Made by a program: the position numbers and the translations under genes
Shown here: piece by piece, positions 1 to 8,542 of the stretch
Position numbering within the stretch: the first letter of the stretch is position 1
Layout of the letters: the number at the start of each line of letters is the position of its first letter
From: Tissierella pigra
GTDB lineage: Bacteria; Bacillota; Clostridia; Tissierellales; Tissierellaceae
NCBI RefSeq assembly: GCF_009695605.1
Contig: NZ_VUNQ01000001.1
Location: 62,001-126,000 of the forward strand
Direction of reading: 5' to 3'
DNA length: 64,000 bases
The notes under the pieces: generated by a model
Databases searched by the model: none
The model's input: only the letters and a program-made list of their open reading frames with translations
Told to the model about the DNA's origin: nothing

Positions 1-160
1 ACATTCCTTTGCAGTACATTTAATAGAGAACGGCGCAGATATTAAGACGGTTCAGGAAATTTTAGGACACTCTGATATATCTACAACACATATATATTCA
101 TTTGCATCTAATGATGAAGAGTTAAGAGAAGTATATAAAAAATCACATCCAAGAGCATAG
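1..160 (+). CDS. xerD: Tyrosine site-specific recombinase XerD, C-terminal end (partial)
   Basis: The window opens inside a gene; frame 2 reads 52 residues to a TAG at 158-160. Visible is the C-terminal catalytic part of a tyrosine recombinase: a His-Ser-Phe-Ala start resembling the end of the HxLRH box, then LGHSD with the second catalytic His, and STTHIYS with the nucleophilic Tyr. XerD with XerC resolves chromosome dimers at dif. The xerD-punA-dacF order resembles the Bacillus ripX-drm-pupG-dacF locus, which favours XerD over a phage integrase. punA starts 11 nt downstream, probably in the same transcript. The N-terminal part is outside the window. Confidence 0.85.
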   Translation, partial: HSFAVHLIENGADIKTVQEILGHSDISTTHIYSFASNDEELREVYKKSHPRA

Positions 161-171
161 GAGGAAAAGAA

Positions 172-990
172 ATGGAATACATAAATAAAATAAAAGAGGC
201 AGTTACGTTTATAGCATCAAAAACTACAGATTTACCTAAAGTTGGATTAGTGTTAGGATCAGGACTAGGAAGTCTGGCAGATAAAATCGAAAATCCTACT
301 ATAATTAAATATACAGATATACCTAATTTTCCTAAGTCAACTGTAGAAGGCCATGCTGGACAGTTAGTAATAGGAAAACTATCAGGTAAAGTAGTTGTTG
401 CCATGCAGGGCAGGTTTCACTATTATGAAGGCTATCCACTAAAAGATGTTACTTTTCCCATTAGAGTAATGACTAGCTTAGGTGTAGAAAGTCTTATAGT
501 AACTAATGCAGCAGGTGGTGTAAATACAGAGTTTACTCCAGGAGACTTGATGATAATTACAGACCATATTAATTTTACAGGACAAAATCCATTAATCGGT
601 GAAAATTTAAATGATTTAGGTCCTAGATTTGTTGATATGTCGAAACCATATAATAGAGAATATATTAAAATGACTAAAGAAATAGGAGAAAAACTAGGAT
701 TAAACTTAAAGGAAGGGGTTTATATGTGGTTTACAGGGCCTACATATGAAACACCGGCAGAAGTAAAACTGGCTAGAATTGTAGGTGCTGATGCAGTTGG
801 TATGTCCACTGTTCCAGAAGTAATAATTGCTAATCACGAGAATATTAAAGTTTTAGGAATATCCTGTATAACTAATATGGCATCTGGAATATTAGACCAG
901 CCCCTTAATCATGAAGAAGTAGTAGAGACTTCCAATAAAGTAAAGAACAATTTTGAAAGACTATTAATAGAAATAATTAATAATATATAA
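172..990 (+). CDS. punA: Purine nucleoside phosphorylase
   Basis: Trimeric-type purine nucleoside phosphorylase, 272 aa, the usual length. It cleaves (deoxy)inosine or guanosine with phosphate to the base plus (deoxy)ribose-1-phosphate in the cytosol. Family marks are the phosphate-binding GSGLGSLAD near residue 29, VEGHAGQL near 63, QGRFHYYEGY near 84 and VTNAAGGVN near 113. An AGGAGG site sits 6-7 nt before the ATG. It lies between xerD and the pyrimidine-nucleoside phosphorylase (14 nt gap), forming a nucleoside salvage pair. The family assignment is secure; the exact base preference is not visible. Confidence 0.96.
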   Translation: MEYINKIKEAVTFIASKTTDLPKVGLVLGSGLGSLADKIENPTIIKYTDIPNFPKSTVEGHAGQLVIGKLSGKVVVAMQGRFHYYEGYPLKDVTFPIRVMTSLGVESLIVTNAAGGVNTEFTPGDLMIITDHINFTGQNPLIGENLNDLGPRFVDMSKPYNREYIKMTKEIGEKLGLNLKEGVYMWFTGPTYETPAEVKLARIVGADAVGMSTVPEVIIANHENIKVLGISCITNMASGILDQPLNHEEVVETSNKVKNNFERLLIEIINNI

Positions 991-1004
991 TAGGAGTTGA
1001 GCTT

Positions 1005-2309
1005 ATGAGAATCTATGATATTATTAAGAAAAAAAGAGATGGTTACTCTTTAAGTACTGAAGAAATTAATTATTTTGTTGAAAATTATACAAATGGAAAT
1101 ATTCCAGATTATCAGGCGTCAGCTTTATTAATGGCTATTTATTTTAACAAAATGGATAAAAGAGAAACTTTAGATTTAACAAAGGCTATGATTAATTCAG
1201 GAGATACATTTGATTTATCTAATATAAATGGTATAAAGGTAGATAAGCATTCTACTGGAGGAGTAGGAGATAGTGTAACATTGATATTAGGGCCTATGAT
1301 TGCAGCCTGTGGTGTTCCCTTTGTAAAAATGTCTGGTAGAGGATTGGGGCATACTGGTGGTACTTTAGATAAATTAGAGTCTATTAAGAATTTTAAAGTT
1401 GAATTAAGTAATGATGAATTTGTGAGAAACACCAATGATATTAATATTTCTATTTGTAGCCAGACGGGAAATATTACTCCGGCAGATAAAAAATTATATG
1501 CTTTAAGAGATGTTACGGCTACAGTTGAAAATCTGTCTTTAATAGCTGGAAGTATTATGAGTAAAAAACTTGCTATAGAGTCAGATGCCATAATCTTAGA
1601 TGTAAAAGTTGGTTCTGGAGCATTTATGAAAAATATAGATGATGCTATTTCTCTAGCAAATGAAATGGTTGATATTGGGAATTCTTATGGTAGAAAGACC
1701 ATAGCCATAGTTACAAATATGGATGAGCCTTTAGGTAAAGCCATAGGAAATGCTTTGGAAGTAAAAGAGGCAATAGAAACTTTACAGGGTAATGGACCAA
1801 ATGATTTGTACGAGCTTTGCTTAAAATTAGGTTCTAAACTCCTGCTTCTTGCTAAAAAAGTGGACAAAGAAGAAGATGGAAGAAATATGTTAATAAATGT
1901 TATAAAATCAGGTAAAGCCTATGAGAAATTAATAGAGCTAGTACAACATCAAGGAGGGGACATTTCCTATGTGAAAGATACTGATTTGCTTCCAAAGGCT
2001 AAGTATATAGTGGAAGTTAAATCGAAGGTGGAAGGATATGTTAAATCTATTGATGCAGAAGAAATTGGCAAAGCTGCCTTATATTTAGGAGCAGGAAGGG
2101 AAACCATAGAATCTAAACTGGATTTAGCTGTAGGTATTGTTTTAAATAAAAAGGTAGATGATAAGGTAGAGTTAGGTGAAGTCTTAGCTTATATTCATTT
2201 AAATAATATGGAGAAAGCCGAAGAAGTAGAGAGGAGGCTACATGAAATATATTTGATTGGTGATAAAAATAATGCTAAAAAACAATTAATTTATAAAGAA
2301 ATAGAATAG
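1005..2309 (+). CDS. pdp: Pyrimidine-nucleoside phosphorylase
   Basis: Thymidine/pyrimidine-nucleoside phosphorylase, 434 aa, matching Bacillus Pdp. It phosphorolyses uridine and thymidine to the free base and sugar-1-phosphate. The signature is in the glycosyltransferase family 3 core: KHSTGGVGD near residue 81 (phosphate loop) and MSGRGLGHTGGTLDKLES near 109-127. The C-terminal third matches the PYNP domain (VEGYVKSIDAEEIGKAALYLGAGR). An AGGAG site precedes the ATG. It is probably co-transcribed with punA, so together they cover purine and pyrimidine nucleoside breakdown. Confidence 0.96.
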   Translation: MRIYDIIKKKRDGYSLSTEEINYFVENYTNGNIPDYQASALLMAIYFNKMDKRETLDLTKAMINSGDTFDLSNINGIKVDKHSTGGVGDSVTLILGPMIAACGVPFVKMSGRGLGHTGGTLDKLESIKNFKVELSNDEFVRNTNDINISICSQTGNITPADKKLYALRDVTATVENLSLIAGSIMSKKLAIESDAIILDVKVGSGAFMKNIDDAISLANEMVDIGNSYGRKTIAIVTNMDEPLGKAIGNALEVKEAIETLQGNGPNDLYELCLKLGSKLLLLAKKVDKEEDGRNMLINVIKSGKAYEKLIELVQHQGGDISYVKDTDLLPKAKYIVEVKSKVEGYVKSIDAEEIGKAALYLGAGRETIESKLDLAVGIVLNKKVDDKVELGEVLAYIHLNNMEKAEEVERRLHEIYLIGDKNNAKKQLIYKEIE

Positions 2310-2343
2310 ATTATTTCCAATTAATGTAAAGAACTTAGACATT

Positions 2344-2372
2344 GCATAAGTAAAGATTTTGTGGTTAATATA
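2344..2372 (+). promoter_or_regulatory. Candidate sporulation sigma-F-like promoter for dacF
   Basis: GCATA at 2344-2348 and GGTTAATATA at 2363-2372 resemble the sigma-F pattern (GYATA, then GGnnAnAHTR). The spacer here is 14 nt, one or two short of usual, and one -10 position differs. It ends about 30 nt before the dacF start. dacF is a forespore sigma-F gene in Bacillus, which makes this plausible. The call rests on pattern matching alone. Confidence 0.35.
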
Positions 2373-2402
2373 AAAGCAAACATATGAAATGGAGGTAATA
2401 GC

Positions 2403-3563
2403 TTGAAAAAGAAACTTATATCCGCCATATTATTGCTTTTAATTTTAATCACTTCTATTCCATCAGAAATATATGCAGTAGAGGATTTAAAGATTAATGC
2501 TAAATCAGCAGTACTTATGGACATTAATACTGGTGCTGTTCTTTATAAATTAAATGAAGATGAAAAATTGGCTCCAGCTAGTATAACTAAAATAATGACT
2601 ATGGTACTGGGTATGGAAGCTTTAAGCAAAGGTAAAATTACTCTGGACGATAAAGTAATGGTAAGTGAGTATGCAGCAGGAATGGGTGGTTCTCAAGTAT
2701 TTCTAGAAGCAGGAGAAACTCAAACTGTGGAAAATTTATTTAAGGCTATTGTAATAAGGTCTGCAAATGATGCTTCAGTAGCTTTAGCTGAACATATATC
2801 GGGTTCAGAAGATATATTTGTAAAGATGATGAACCAAAAAGCTAATGAATTAGGTATGCGAAATACTCAATTTTATAATTGTAGTGGATTACCTCATAAT
2901 GAGCATCATACTTCTGCATATGATGTAGCTTTAATGTCTAAGGAATTGTTAAAGTACGAAAAAGTTCACGAATGGTTGACTATTTATATGGAAGATTTAA
3001 CTGTAGGAAAAAATAAAAACAGTATACAGACCATGGTAAATACCAATAGATTAATTAAAGAATATGATGGAACTACTGGTGTAAAAACTGGTTCTACAAA
3101 TGAAGCAGGTTTCTGTGTATCTGGATCTGCAAAGAAAGGTAATTTAGAATTAGTAGCAGTAGTTATGGGAGCTACTGATTCAAAGACTAGATTTAATGAA
3201 GCTAAAAGAATGTTAGATTATGGATTTGCAAACTATGATTCTGCTGAGATTGGTAAGAAGGGAGATATTTTGGCCACAATACCTGTAGAAAAAGGTAAGT
3301 TAGAAGAAGTGGATATAATGCTTTCCAAAGATTCTTATGTACTATTACCAAAAGGTAAGAAAGGTAATATTGAAAAGGAGACTGTCTTACCAGATATACT
3401 ACATGCACCTATATTAGCAGGGGATGAAATAGGAGAATTAATAATCAAAATAGATGGAAAAGAAATGGATAGGATAAAATTAGTTTCTAAATCTGATGTA
3501 GAAAAGGCAAATTTAGTTAATATTTTAAATAAATTTATAAATAATTATTTAAAGGGAAGATAA
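2403..3563 (+). CDS. dacF: D-alanyl-D-alanine carboxypeptidase DacF (sporulation type)
   Basis: Serine-type penicillin-binding protein of the S11 family, 386 aa, trimming the terminal D-Ala from peptidoglycan stem peptides outside the membrane. An N-terminal signal peptide (KKK, then a hydrophobic run ending near YAVED) is visible. Catalytic motifs are SITK (SxxK) near residue 61, SAND (SxN) near 123 and KTGST near 226; a C-terminal beta domain with an amphipathic end follows. The start is TTG, set by GGAGG about 8 nt upstream. The xerD/punA context matches Bacillus dacF, a forespore gene. A second S11 enzyme lies at 6652. Confidence 0.92.
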   Translation: MKKKLISAILLLLILITSIPSEIYAVEDLKINAKSAVLMDINTGAVLYKLNEDEKLAPASITKIMTMVLGMEALSKGKITLDDKVMVSEYAAGMGGSQVFLEAGETQTVENLFKAIVIRSANDASVALAEHISGSEDIFVKMMNQKANELGMRNTQFYNCSGLPHNEHHTSAYDVALMSKELLKYEKVHEWLTIYMEDLTVGKNKNSIQTMVNTNRLIKEYDGTTGVKTGSTNEAGFCVSGSAKKGNLELVAVVMGATDSKTRFNEAKRMLDYGFANYDSAEIGKKGDILATIPVEKGKLEEVDIMLSKDSYVLLPKGKKGNIEKETVLPDILHAPILAGDEIGELIIKIDGKEMDRIKLVSKSDVEKANLVNILNKFINNYLKGR

Positions 3564-3584
3564 TTATTTGATATAAAGATTTTT

Positions 3585-3620
3585 TATACAACCTCGACTT
3601 TATTGAGTCGAGGTTGTATA
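3585..3620 (+). terminator. 15-bp perfect inverted repeat after dacF
   Basis: Arms 3585-3599 and 3606-3620 pair perfectly (core ACAACCTCGACT) around a 6-nt loop. It lies in the 96-nt gap between dacF and the M50 protease. There is no T-run after the stem on either strand, so it is an atypical terminator or a structured mRNA 3' end rather than a textbook intrinsic terminator. Confidence 0.5.
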
Positions 3621-3659
3621 ATGTTATAATATAGATTAATAGAAAGAAAGGTGTTAATA

Positions 3660-4250
3660 ATGGATATGATTTATAATTTACCAGGTCTTTTTACTGCTAT
3701 TATATTCCATGAACTAGCTCATGGATTGATGGCTTATAAATTAGGGGATTCTACAGCAAAGGATGCAGGGAGATTAACCTTAAATCCTTTAAAACATCTT
3801 GATTTAACAGGATTCATTTTTCTACTTTTATTTAGATTTGGATGGGCCAAGCCTGTTCCTATAAATTCTTTTAATTTTAAGAATAGAAAACTAGGTACTA
3901 TAATGGTTTCTTTAGTGGGTCCTATATCTAATTTTATAATAGCTTTTATTGTTGGATTTATTTTATCTTTAGATTTGATTACCAATGCCATAGTATTTGA
4001 AATATTATTTATAACTCTATGGTATAATATTATGCTAGGTGTGTTTAATTTACTTCCTTTTCCACCTTTAGACGGCTCAAAGATAGTTGCATCTTTACTT
4101 CCTAAAAAATTAGAATATTATTTCTATAAATATGAGAGATATTTCTATTTAATTCTTATTATTTTAATAGCTACTAATACTGTAGATAAGTTAATGAGAC
4201 CTATTATAGATGCAGTATTAAATTTATTAATCTTTATAGTAGGATGGTAA
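3660..4250 (+). CDS. M50 family site-2 protease-like membrane peptidase
   Basis: Multi-pass zinc metalloprotease of the short rhomboid-like M50B branch, 196 aa. The HELAH zinc motif lies in the first membrane helix (near residue 19-23). NPLKHLDLTG follows, then GWAKPVP, and the third ligand motif NLLPFPPLDG near 133-142. An upstream GTG at 3651 is in frame, but AAAGG at 3646-3651 is better spaced for the ATG at 3660. It precedes scpA by only 5 nt, an arrangement common in Clostridia. The substrate cannot be told from sequence. Confidence 0.88.
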   Translation: MDMIYNLPGLFTAIIFHELAHGLMAYKLGDSTAKDAGRLTLNPLKHLDLTGFIFLLLFRFGWAKPVPINSFNFKNRKLGTIMVSLVGPISNFIIAFIVGFILSLDLITNAIVFEILFITLWYNIMLGVFNLLPFPPLDGSKIVASLLPKKLEYYFYKYERYFYLILIILIATNTVDKLMRPIIDAVLNLLIFIVGW

Positions 4251-4255
4251 AGTAG

Positions 4256-4999
4256 ATGGATTACAAAATAGTAATAGATGCTTTTGAAGGTCCTATGGAT
4301 TTATTAATTCATCTTATTGATAAGGCGGAAATAGATATATACGATATACCTATTAGTCTCATAGCAGAACAATTTGTAGAATATATTCGTCAAATGGAAG
4401 AATTGAATTTAGAAGTAACAGGCGAATTTTTAGTAATGGCAGCCACGCTTTTAGAAATAAAATCTAAATTATTACTTCCAAACAAAACTACTTCGGAAGA
4501 TATGCAGTTAGAACTTGAAGAAGTAGATCCTAGGGTAGAGTTAGTCAGAAAGCTAGTAGAATATAAAAAATATAAAAATGCAGCAAATGAATTAAAAACT
4601 TTAGAAAATATATATTCTAAAGTTTATTATAAGCCAAAAGAAGATTTAATAGAGTTGGAAAGTGAAGACTTTCAACTGGAAGGTTTAAATATAGAAGTAT
4701 TACTAAAATCCATAAATAATATTATTAAGAAAAGAAATAAGACTACATTAAGTCTAGACATTGGAGAGATTCAAAGGGAAGAATATACATTAGAAGAGTG
4801 CATGGAAAGTATAAAAAGTAATATAGTAGTAGGAGGAGTATTAAAATTTAGTTCTTTAATTGATGAAGATAGTACTAAAAATCAAATAATAACTTATTTT
4901 TTATCTGTACTGGAATTAATTAGACTTAAGTATATAAATGTATTTCAAGAGGAGGATTTTTCTGACTTAGTCATTAGTAGAAGAATAGAAAAGGAGTAA
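4256..4999 (+). CDS. scpA: Segregation and condensation protein A
   Basis: ScpA kleisin, 247 aa. It bridges the SMC head domains and binds ScpB in the bacterial condensin that compacts and segregates the origin. The N-terminal block is typical (FEGPMDLLIHLIDKAEIDIYD), followed by VTGEFLVMAATLLEIKSKLLLP. The C-terminal winged helix has GGVLKFSSLI and ends in FLSVLELIRLKYINVFQEEDF. The start lies 5 nt after the protease stop, and scpB follows 5 nt later, so the three are one transcript. Confidence 0.96.
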   Translation: MDYKIVIDAFEGPMDLLIHLIDKAEIDIYDIPISLIAEQFVEYIRQMEELNLEVTGEFLVMAATLLEIKSKLLLPNKTTSEDMQLELEEVDPRVELVRKLVEYKKYKNAANELKTLENIYSKVYYKPKEDLIELESEDFQLEGLNIEVLLKSINNIIKKRNKTTLSLDIGEIQREEYTLEECMESIKSNIVVGGVLKFSSLIDEDSTKNQIITYFLSVLELIRLKYINVFQEEDFSDLVISRRIEKE

Positions 5000-5004
5000 T
5001 ATGT

Positions 5005-5550
5005 ATGGATTCTAAAGAGCTTAAATCAATTATTGAGGCATTATTATTTACTTGGGGTGATCCTCTGGAGATTAAAGACATAGCTTCAATTTTAGAATTA
5101 GATAAAGAAGAAGTGGGTACTATTATGAGTGAAATGATAGATGAATTCGATTATAATATGAGAGGGTTGAAAATAATAAAAGTAAATGATTCCTATCAGT
5201 TGGGAACAAGACCTGAACATTTTTCATGGATAAAAAAATTATCTAGTCCTAAGGTAGTAAAAAATTTATCTAACGCTGCCTTAGAAACATTATCTATTAT
5301 AGCTTATAGACAGCCCATTATTAAATCCGATATAGAAGCCATAAGAGGTGTAAGATGTGATAAGGCAATAGAAACATTGACGGACAGGGAATTAATAGAA
5401 GAAATTGGAAGACTTGAACGAGTAGGACGTCCAATATTATATGGAACTACAGATGTTTTTTTAAGAACTTTTGGATTGGAAGGTTTGGAAAACTTACCAC
5501 CATTAAATGAACTTATTGATGATTTTGATAGTAGAGAAGATGAAAAATAA
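5005..5550 (+). CDS. scpB: Segregation and condensation protein B
   Basis: ScpB, 181 aa, a dimer of tandem winged-helix domains that binds ScpA in the SMC condensin. Recognisable segments are IEALLFTWGDPLEIKDIA at the N-terminus, NAALETLSIIAYRQP near 91-105, IRGVRCDKAIETL near 112 and GRPILYGTTDVFLRTFGL near 147. AAGGAG overlaps the scpA stop and gives the best spacing to the ATG at 5005; an ATG at 5001 is out of frame. A strong terminator overlaps its stop and closes the operon. Confidence 0.96.
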   Translation: MDSKELKSIIEALLFTWGDPLEIKDIASILELDKEEVGTIMSEMIDEFDYNMRGLKIIKVNDSYQLGTRPEHFSWIKKLSSPKVVKNLSNAALETLSIIAYRQPIIKSDIEAIRGVRCDKAIETLTDRELIEEIGRLERVGRPILYGTTDVFLRTFGLEGLENLPPLNELIDDFDSREDEK

Positions 5551-5580
5551 TACTAAAACTTAGTATTATTTTTCTTTTTT
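5546..5580 (+). terminator. Intrinsic terminator after scpB
   Basis: An 11-bp perfect stem (5546-5556 with 5560-5570, loop AAC) is followed by TTTCTTTTTT. The stem starts in the last codons of scpB. Confidence 0.85.
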
Positions 5581-5619
5581 GGGAAATATTACATAGTGAC
5601 CTTAAAAGGATGTGATTAA

Positions 5620-6189
5620 ATGCTATATGTTATATTTTCATTGTTTTTATTTGTAATTTTATTTATTATGCCATTAAAAGTTAATATATACTATGAGTTT
5701 ACTGATGAATCAAAATATAAAATAATTATTACATATTTATTCGGACTTATAAAAAAAGAAATTGATTCAACTAAAAAGGAGGAAACTAAATATAAAAATA
5801 GAAAAATCAAATTTAAAATAAATCCTAAAGATTATATATATTATATGATTCATGGTGGTAATGTAAAAAAAATACATTTTAAGATGAATATTGGATTTAA
5901 AGATCCCAGTTTACTAGGTATGTCTATTGGAATTATTTGGGCAATAGTCAATGGCTGTTTTGCTTATATCTTCAGAAATAAAAATATAGACAAAATTAAA
6001 GAAAAAAACATACAGGTAAATCCTATTTTTGATGCAGATGTATTTGAAATATTTTTTTTATGTATAATTAATGTAAAATTGGTTTATATTATTATTGCAT
6101 ACATTAGAATTTTAAAAGAAAGAAAAGAAGGTGGAGATAGTGTTGCCAGAACATCCAATAGAAGGCTTAATGAAAACTACAATGAATAA
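5620..6189 (+). CDS. ytfI: DUF2953 membrane protein (YtfI-like)
   Basis: DUF2953-type protein of unknown function, 189 aa. It has one N-terminal membrane helix, a basic stretch around residues 55-70, a central GNVKKIHFKMNIGFKDPSLLGM typical of the family, and a second hydrophobic segment near residues 140-166. AAAAGGA precedes the ATG. It overlaps the start of the gerW-like gene, the same pairing as ytfI-ytfJ in Bacillus, so a role with that spore protein is likely but undefined. No enzymatic motif was seen. Confidence 0.75.
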   Translation: MLYVIFSLFLFVILFIMPLKVNIYYEFTDESKYKIIITYLFGLIKKEIDSTKKEETKYKNRKIKFKINPKDYIYYMIHGGNVKKIHFKMNIGFKDPSLLGMSIGIIWAIVNGCFAYIFRNKNIDKIKEKNIQVNPIFDADVFEIFFLCIINVKLVYIIIAYIRILKERKEGGDSVARTSNRRLNENYNE

Positions 6190-6571
6190 TCTAAAAGAAA
6201 TGGTAGATGTAAATACTATAGTAGGTGAAGCAGTCCATGCAGCAGATGGGTCTGTAATAATACCTGTATCTAAAATTTCCTTTGGATTCGCATCGGGTGG
6301 TAGTGAGTTTAATAGAGGAAAAAATAATGGACAGGAAGAAAAACTGCCCTTTGGTGGTGGAAGTGGAGCAGGAGTTGCAGTATCCCCTGTAGGATTTATT
6401 GTAGTTGGTAATGAACAAATAAAGTTGTTGACAGTAGATGAAGGTAGTAGTGCTTTAACAAATCTATTTGGATTTGTTGAAAAAATGACTGATAACTTAC
6501 AGAAATCATTTACTAGTAAAAATGATACTATGAATACAGCGGAAACTGCCAATACTACTGAAATGAAGTAA
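6143..6571 (+). CDS. ytfJ: GerW family sporulation protein (YtfJ)
   Basis: GerW/YtfJ family protein, 142 aa from the TTG at 6143. The family start PEHPIEGLMKTTM is followed by NLKEMVDVNTIVGEAV, then VSKISFGFASGGSEF and a glycine-rich GGGSGAGVAVSPVGFIVV. In Bacillus GerW is needed for germination with some nutrients. AAGGTGGAG at 6128-6136 sits 6 nt before TTG 6143, so the in-frame GTG codons at 6131 and 6140 are less likely starts. It overlaps ytfI by 47 nt in another frame, indicating translational coupling. Confidence 0.9.
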   Translation: MPEHPIEGLMKTTMNNLKEMVDVNTIVGEAVHAADGSVIIPVSKISFGFASGGSEFNRGKNNGQEEKLPFGGGSGAGVAVSPVGFIVVGNEQIKLLTVDEGSSALTNLFGFVEKMTDNLQKSFTSKNDTMNTAETANTTEMK

Positions 6572-6593
6572 AGGTTTATAAATAATTTTCCAT

Positions 6594-6622
6594 AGGAGCA
6601 GGATGAATATCTTGCTTCTTTT
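6594..6622 (+). terminator. Probable terminator after ytfJ
   Basis: Arms 6594-6604 and 6609-6619 pair over 11 bp with two G-U pairs, followed by a short T-run. It sits 22 nt after the ytfJ stop. Confidence 0.55.
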
Positions 6623-6651
6623 AAATTATTTATATTTAAGGAGGGTATTAT

Positions 6652-7752
6652 ATGAAGAAAACAATATATCTTATTATAATTGTAATGATTATTTTAAGCT
6701 GGAATATAGCATATGGTGAGGACCTAAATTTAAGTGGAGAATCATATGTTTTAATAGATGCTGAAACAGGAAGAGTTTTATATGAAAGAAATGCACATAA
6801 AAAGATGCCTATGGCAAGTACTACAAAGATAATGACTGCTTTAGTTGCCTTAGAAAATGGGAAACTAGACGATAAAATAGCAGCTAAAGGAGAATGTATT
6901 GGAGTAGAAGGATCCAGTATATATTTAAGAGAAGGGGAAGTTCTTTCATTAAAAGACATGCTTTATGGTCTAATGTTAAGATCAGGTAATGATTCATCTG
7001 TGGCAATTGCTAATTATATTGGAGGTTCTTTAGAAGGTTTTGTATCTTTAATGAATAAAAAAGCACAATCCATAGGAGCAATAAATACTAATTTTGCTAA
7101 CCCACATGGTTTACATGATGATTCACATTATTCCACAGCATATGATTTGGCATTAATAACAAAAGAAGCATTTTCTTATGAAGAATTTGGTAATATAGTA
7201 AAGTCTAAATCCTATACTGCAGATAGGGAGGAGAACAATTATTTTTACAATAAGAATAAAACTCTTTGGGAATATAATGGGGGGGATGGAGTAAAAACTG
7301 GATATACCATGAGATCAGGTAGGTGTTTAGTTTCATCTGCCACGAGAAATGGTATGCATCTTATAGCTGTATCTCTAAATGCAAGTAATTGGTTTAATGA
7401 TAATTATAAACTATTAGATTATGGATTCAATAATTATAACAGACAATTTGTATATGATAGCAATCAATTCATTAAAAAAATTTATGTTTTAAATGGAAAT
7501 AAGGAATATCTCAACTTAGTAACTGAAAACAGTTTGTTTTATCCTTTTAAAGAGGGAGAAAGAGAAAATATAAAACTTAGTATTGACGTACCTGATACTA
7601 TAGAAGCACCTATAGAAAAGGGAGATAAAATAGGTTATATTTATACTTATCTTGATGGGAAATTAATACACGAAGGTAGTTTAATAGCAAAATCCACTAT
7701 AAAAAGAATCAATAAATTTGAAAGTATAATTAATAAGTTTAAATTCAAATAA
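6652..7752 (+). CDS. D-alanyl-D-alanine carboxypeptidase (second S11 family member)
   Basis: S11 penicillin-binding protein, 366 aa, a second extracytoplasmic D,D-carboxypeptidase. A signal peptide is clear (KK, then a hydrophobic run ending near AYGED). Catalytic motifs are STTK near residue 62, SGND near 116 and KTGYT near 215. A GGAGGGT site precedes the ATG. DacB-like enzymes act on the spore cortex and DacA-like ones on the vegetative wall; the sequence alone does not decide which this is. It lies right after the sporulation gene ytfJ, which weakly favours a sporulation role. Its stop is 69 nt from rluB. Confidence 0.92.
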   Translation: MKKTIYLIIIVMIILSWNIAYGEDLNLSGESYVLIDAETGRVLYERNAHKKMPMASTTKIMTALVALENGKLDDKIAAKGECIGVEGSSIYLREGEVLSLKDMLYGLMLRSGNDSSVAIANYIGGSLEGFVSLMNKKAQSIGAINTNFANPHGLHDDSHYSTAYDLALITKEAFSYEEFGNIVKSKSYTADREENNYFYNKNKTLWEYNGGDGVKTGYTMRSGRCLVSSATRNGMHLIAVSLNASNWFNDNYKLLDYGFNNYNRQFVYDSNQFIKKIYVLNGNKEYLNLVTENSLFYPFKEGERENIKLSIDVPDTIEAPIEKGDKIGYIYTYLDGKLIHEGSLIAKSTIKRINKFESIINKFKFK

Positions 7753-7821
7753 ATATTTGATTTTACTTTTTAATGGAAAAAAGGTAATATAGTAGTACAA
7801 GATGGTGAGAGGGGTATTGAA

Positions 7822-8529
7822 ATGAGACTGCAGAAATATATTGCATTATGTGGAATAAGCTCAAGAAGAAAAGCAGAACAATTAATAATAGAAGGTAAGG
7901 TAATGGTAAATAATAAAATAATTACAGCATTAGGAACTACAATAGATCCTAGTAAAGACGTAGTTAAGGTAAACGATAAAAAAATAAAGGAAGAAAAAAG
8001 CAAAGTTTATATTATGTTAAATAAACCCATAGGATTTGTAACTACTTTAAAAGATGAAAAGGATAGAAAAATAGTTACAGATTTAATAGAAGGAGTTAAA
8101 GAGAGAATCTACCCAGTAGGAAGGTTAGATGCTGATACTACTGGATTATTATTATTGACAAATGATGGAGATATGGCATATAAACTTACTCATCCAAGTA
8201 ATGAAATAATGAAAAAATATATAGCCATAGTAGAAGGAGTTCCTAACAAAATGGAACTAGAAAAATTCAGACGTGGATTAATAATAGATGGGAAAAAAAC
8301 ATCTAAAGCATATATTAAAATAGCTAAAAGATATGATACTGAATCTATTCTTGAGATTGTAATCCATGAAGGTAGAAATAGACAGGTAAAAAAAATGTGT
8401 GAAGCAATAAATCACCCTGTTAAAAAACTTAAAAGAGTTTCCATAGGAGAAATCGAACTAGGCGGTTTAGATATTGGAAATTGGAGATATTTAAATGATG
8501 AGGAAGTTAAATATTTAAGAGGAATATAG
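7822..8529 (+). CDS. rluB: 23S rRNA pseudouridine synthase, RluB/RsuA family
   Basis: Pseudouridine synthase, 235 aa. The N-terminal S4 RNA-binding domain (residues 1-60: RLQKYIALCGISSRRKAEQL) is followed by the RsuA-type catalytic domain. GRLDADTTGLLLLTNDGD near residue 100 carries the catalytic Asp, and HEGRNRQVKKM near 188 is the family's C-terminal motif. It isomerises uridine in helix 89 of 23S rRNA if orthologous to RluB. The start is an ATG after GAGAGGGG. The GNAT gene follows 13 nt later. Confidence 0.93.
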   Translation: MRLQKYIALCGISSRRKAEQLIIEGKVMVNNKIITALGTTIDPSKDVVKVNDKKIKEEKSKVYIMLNKPIGFVTTLKDEKDRKIVTDLIEGVKERIYPVGRLDADTTGLLLLTNDGDMAYKLTHPSNEIMKKYIAIVEGVPNKMELEKFRRGLIIDGKKTSKAYIKIAKRYDTESILEIVIHEGRNRQVKKMCEAINHPVKKLKRVSIGEIELGGLDIGNWRYLNDEEVKYLRGI

Positions 8530-8542
8530 TAGTGGAGGAAAT

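Noticed and set aside
1139-1591. 150-codon minus-strand ORF inside pdp
   Set aside because: It is antisense to an unambiguous enzyme and lacks a start signal.
6112-6552. 146-codon minus-strand ORF over ytfJ
   Set aside because: It mirrors the real GerW frame, with no ribosome binding site or recognisable domain.
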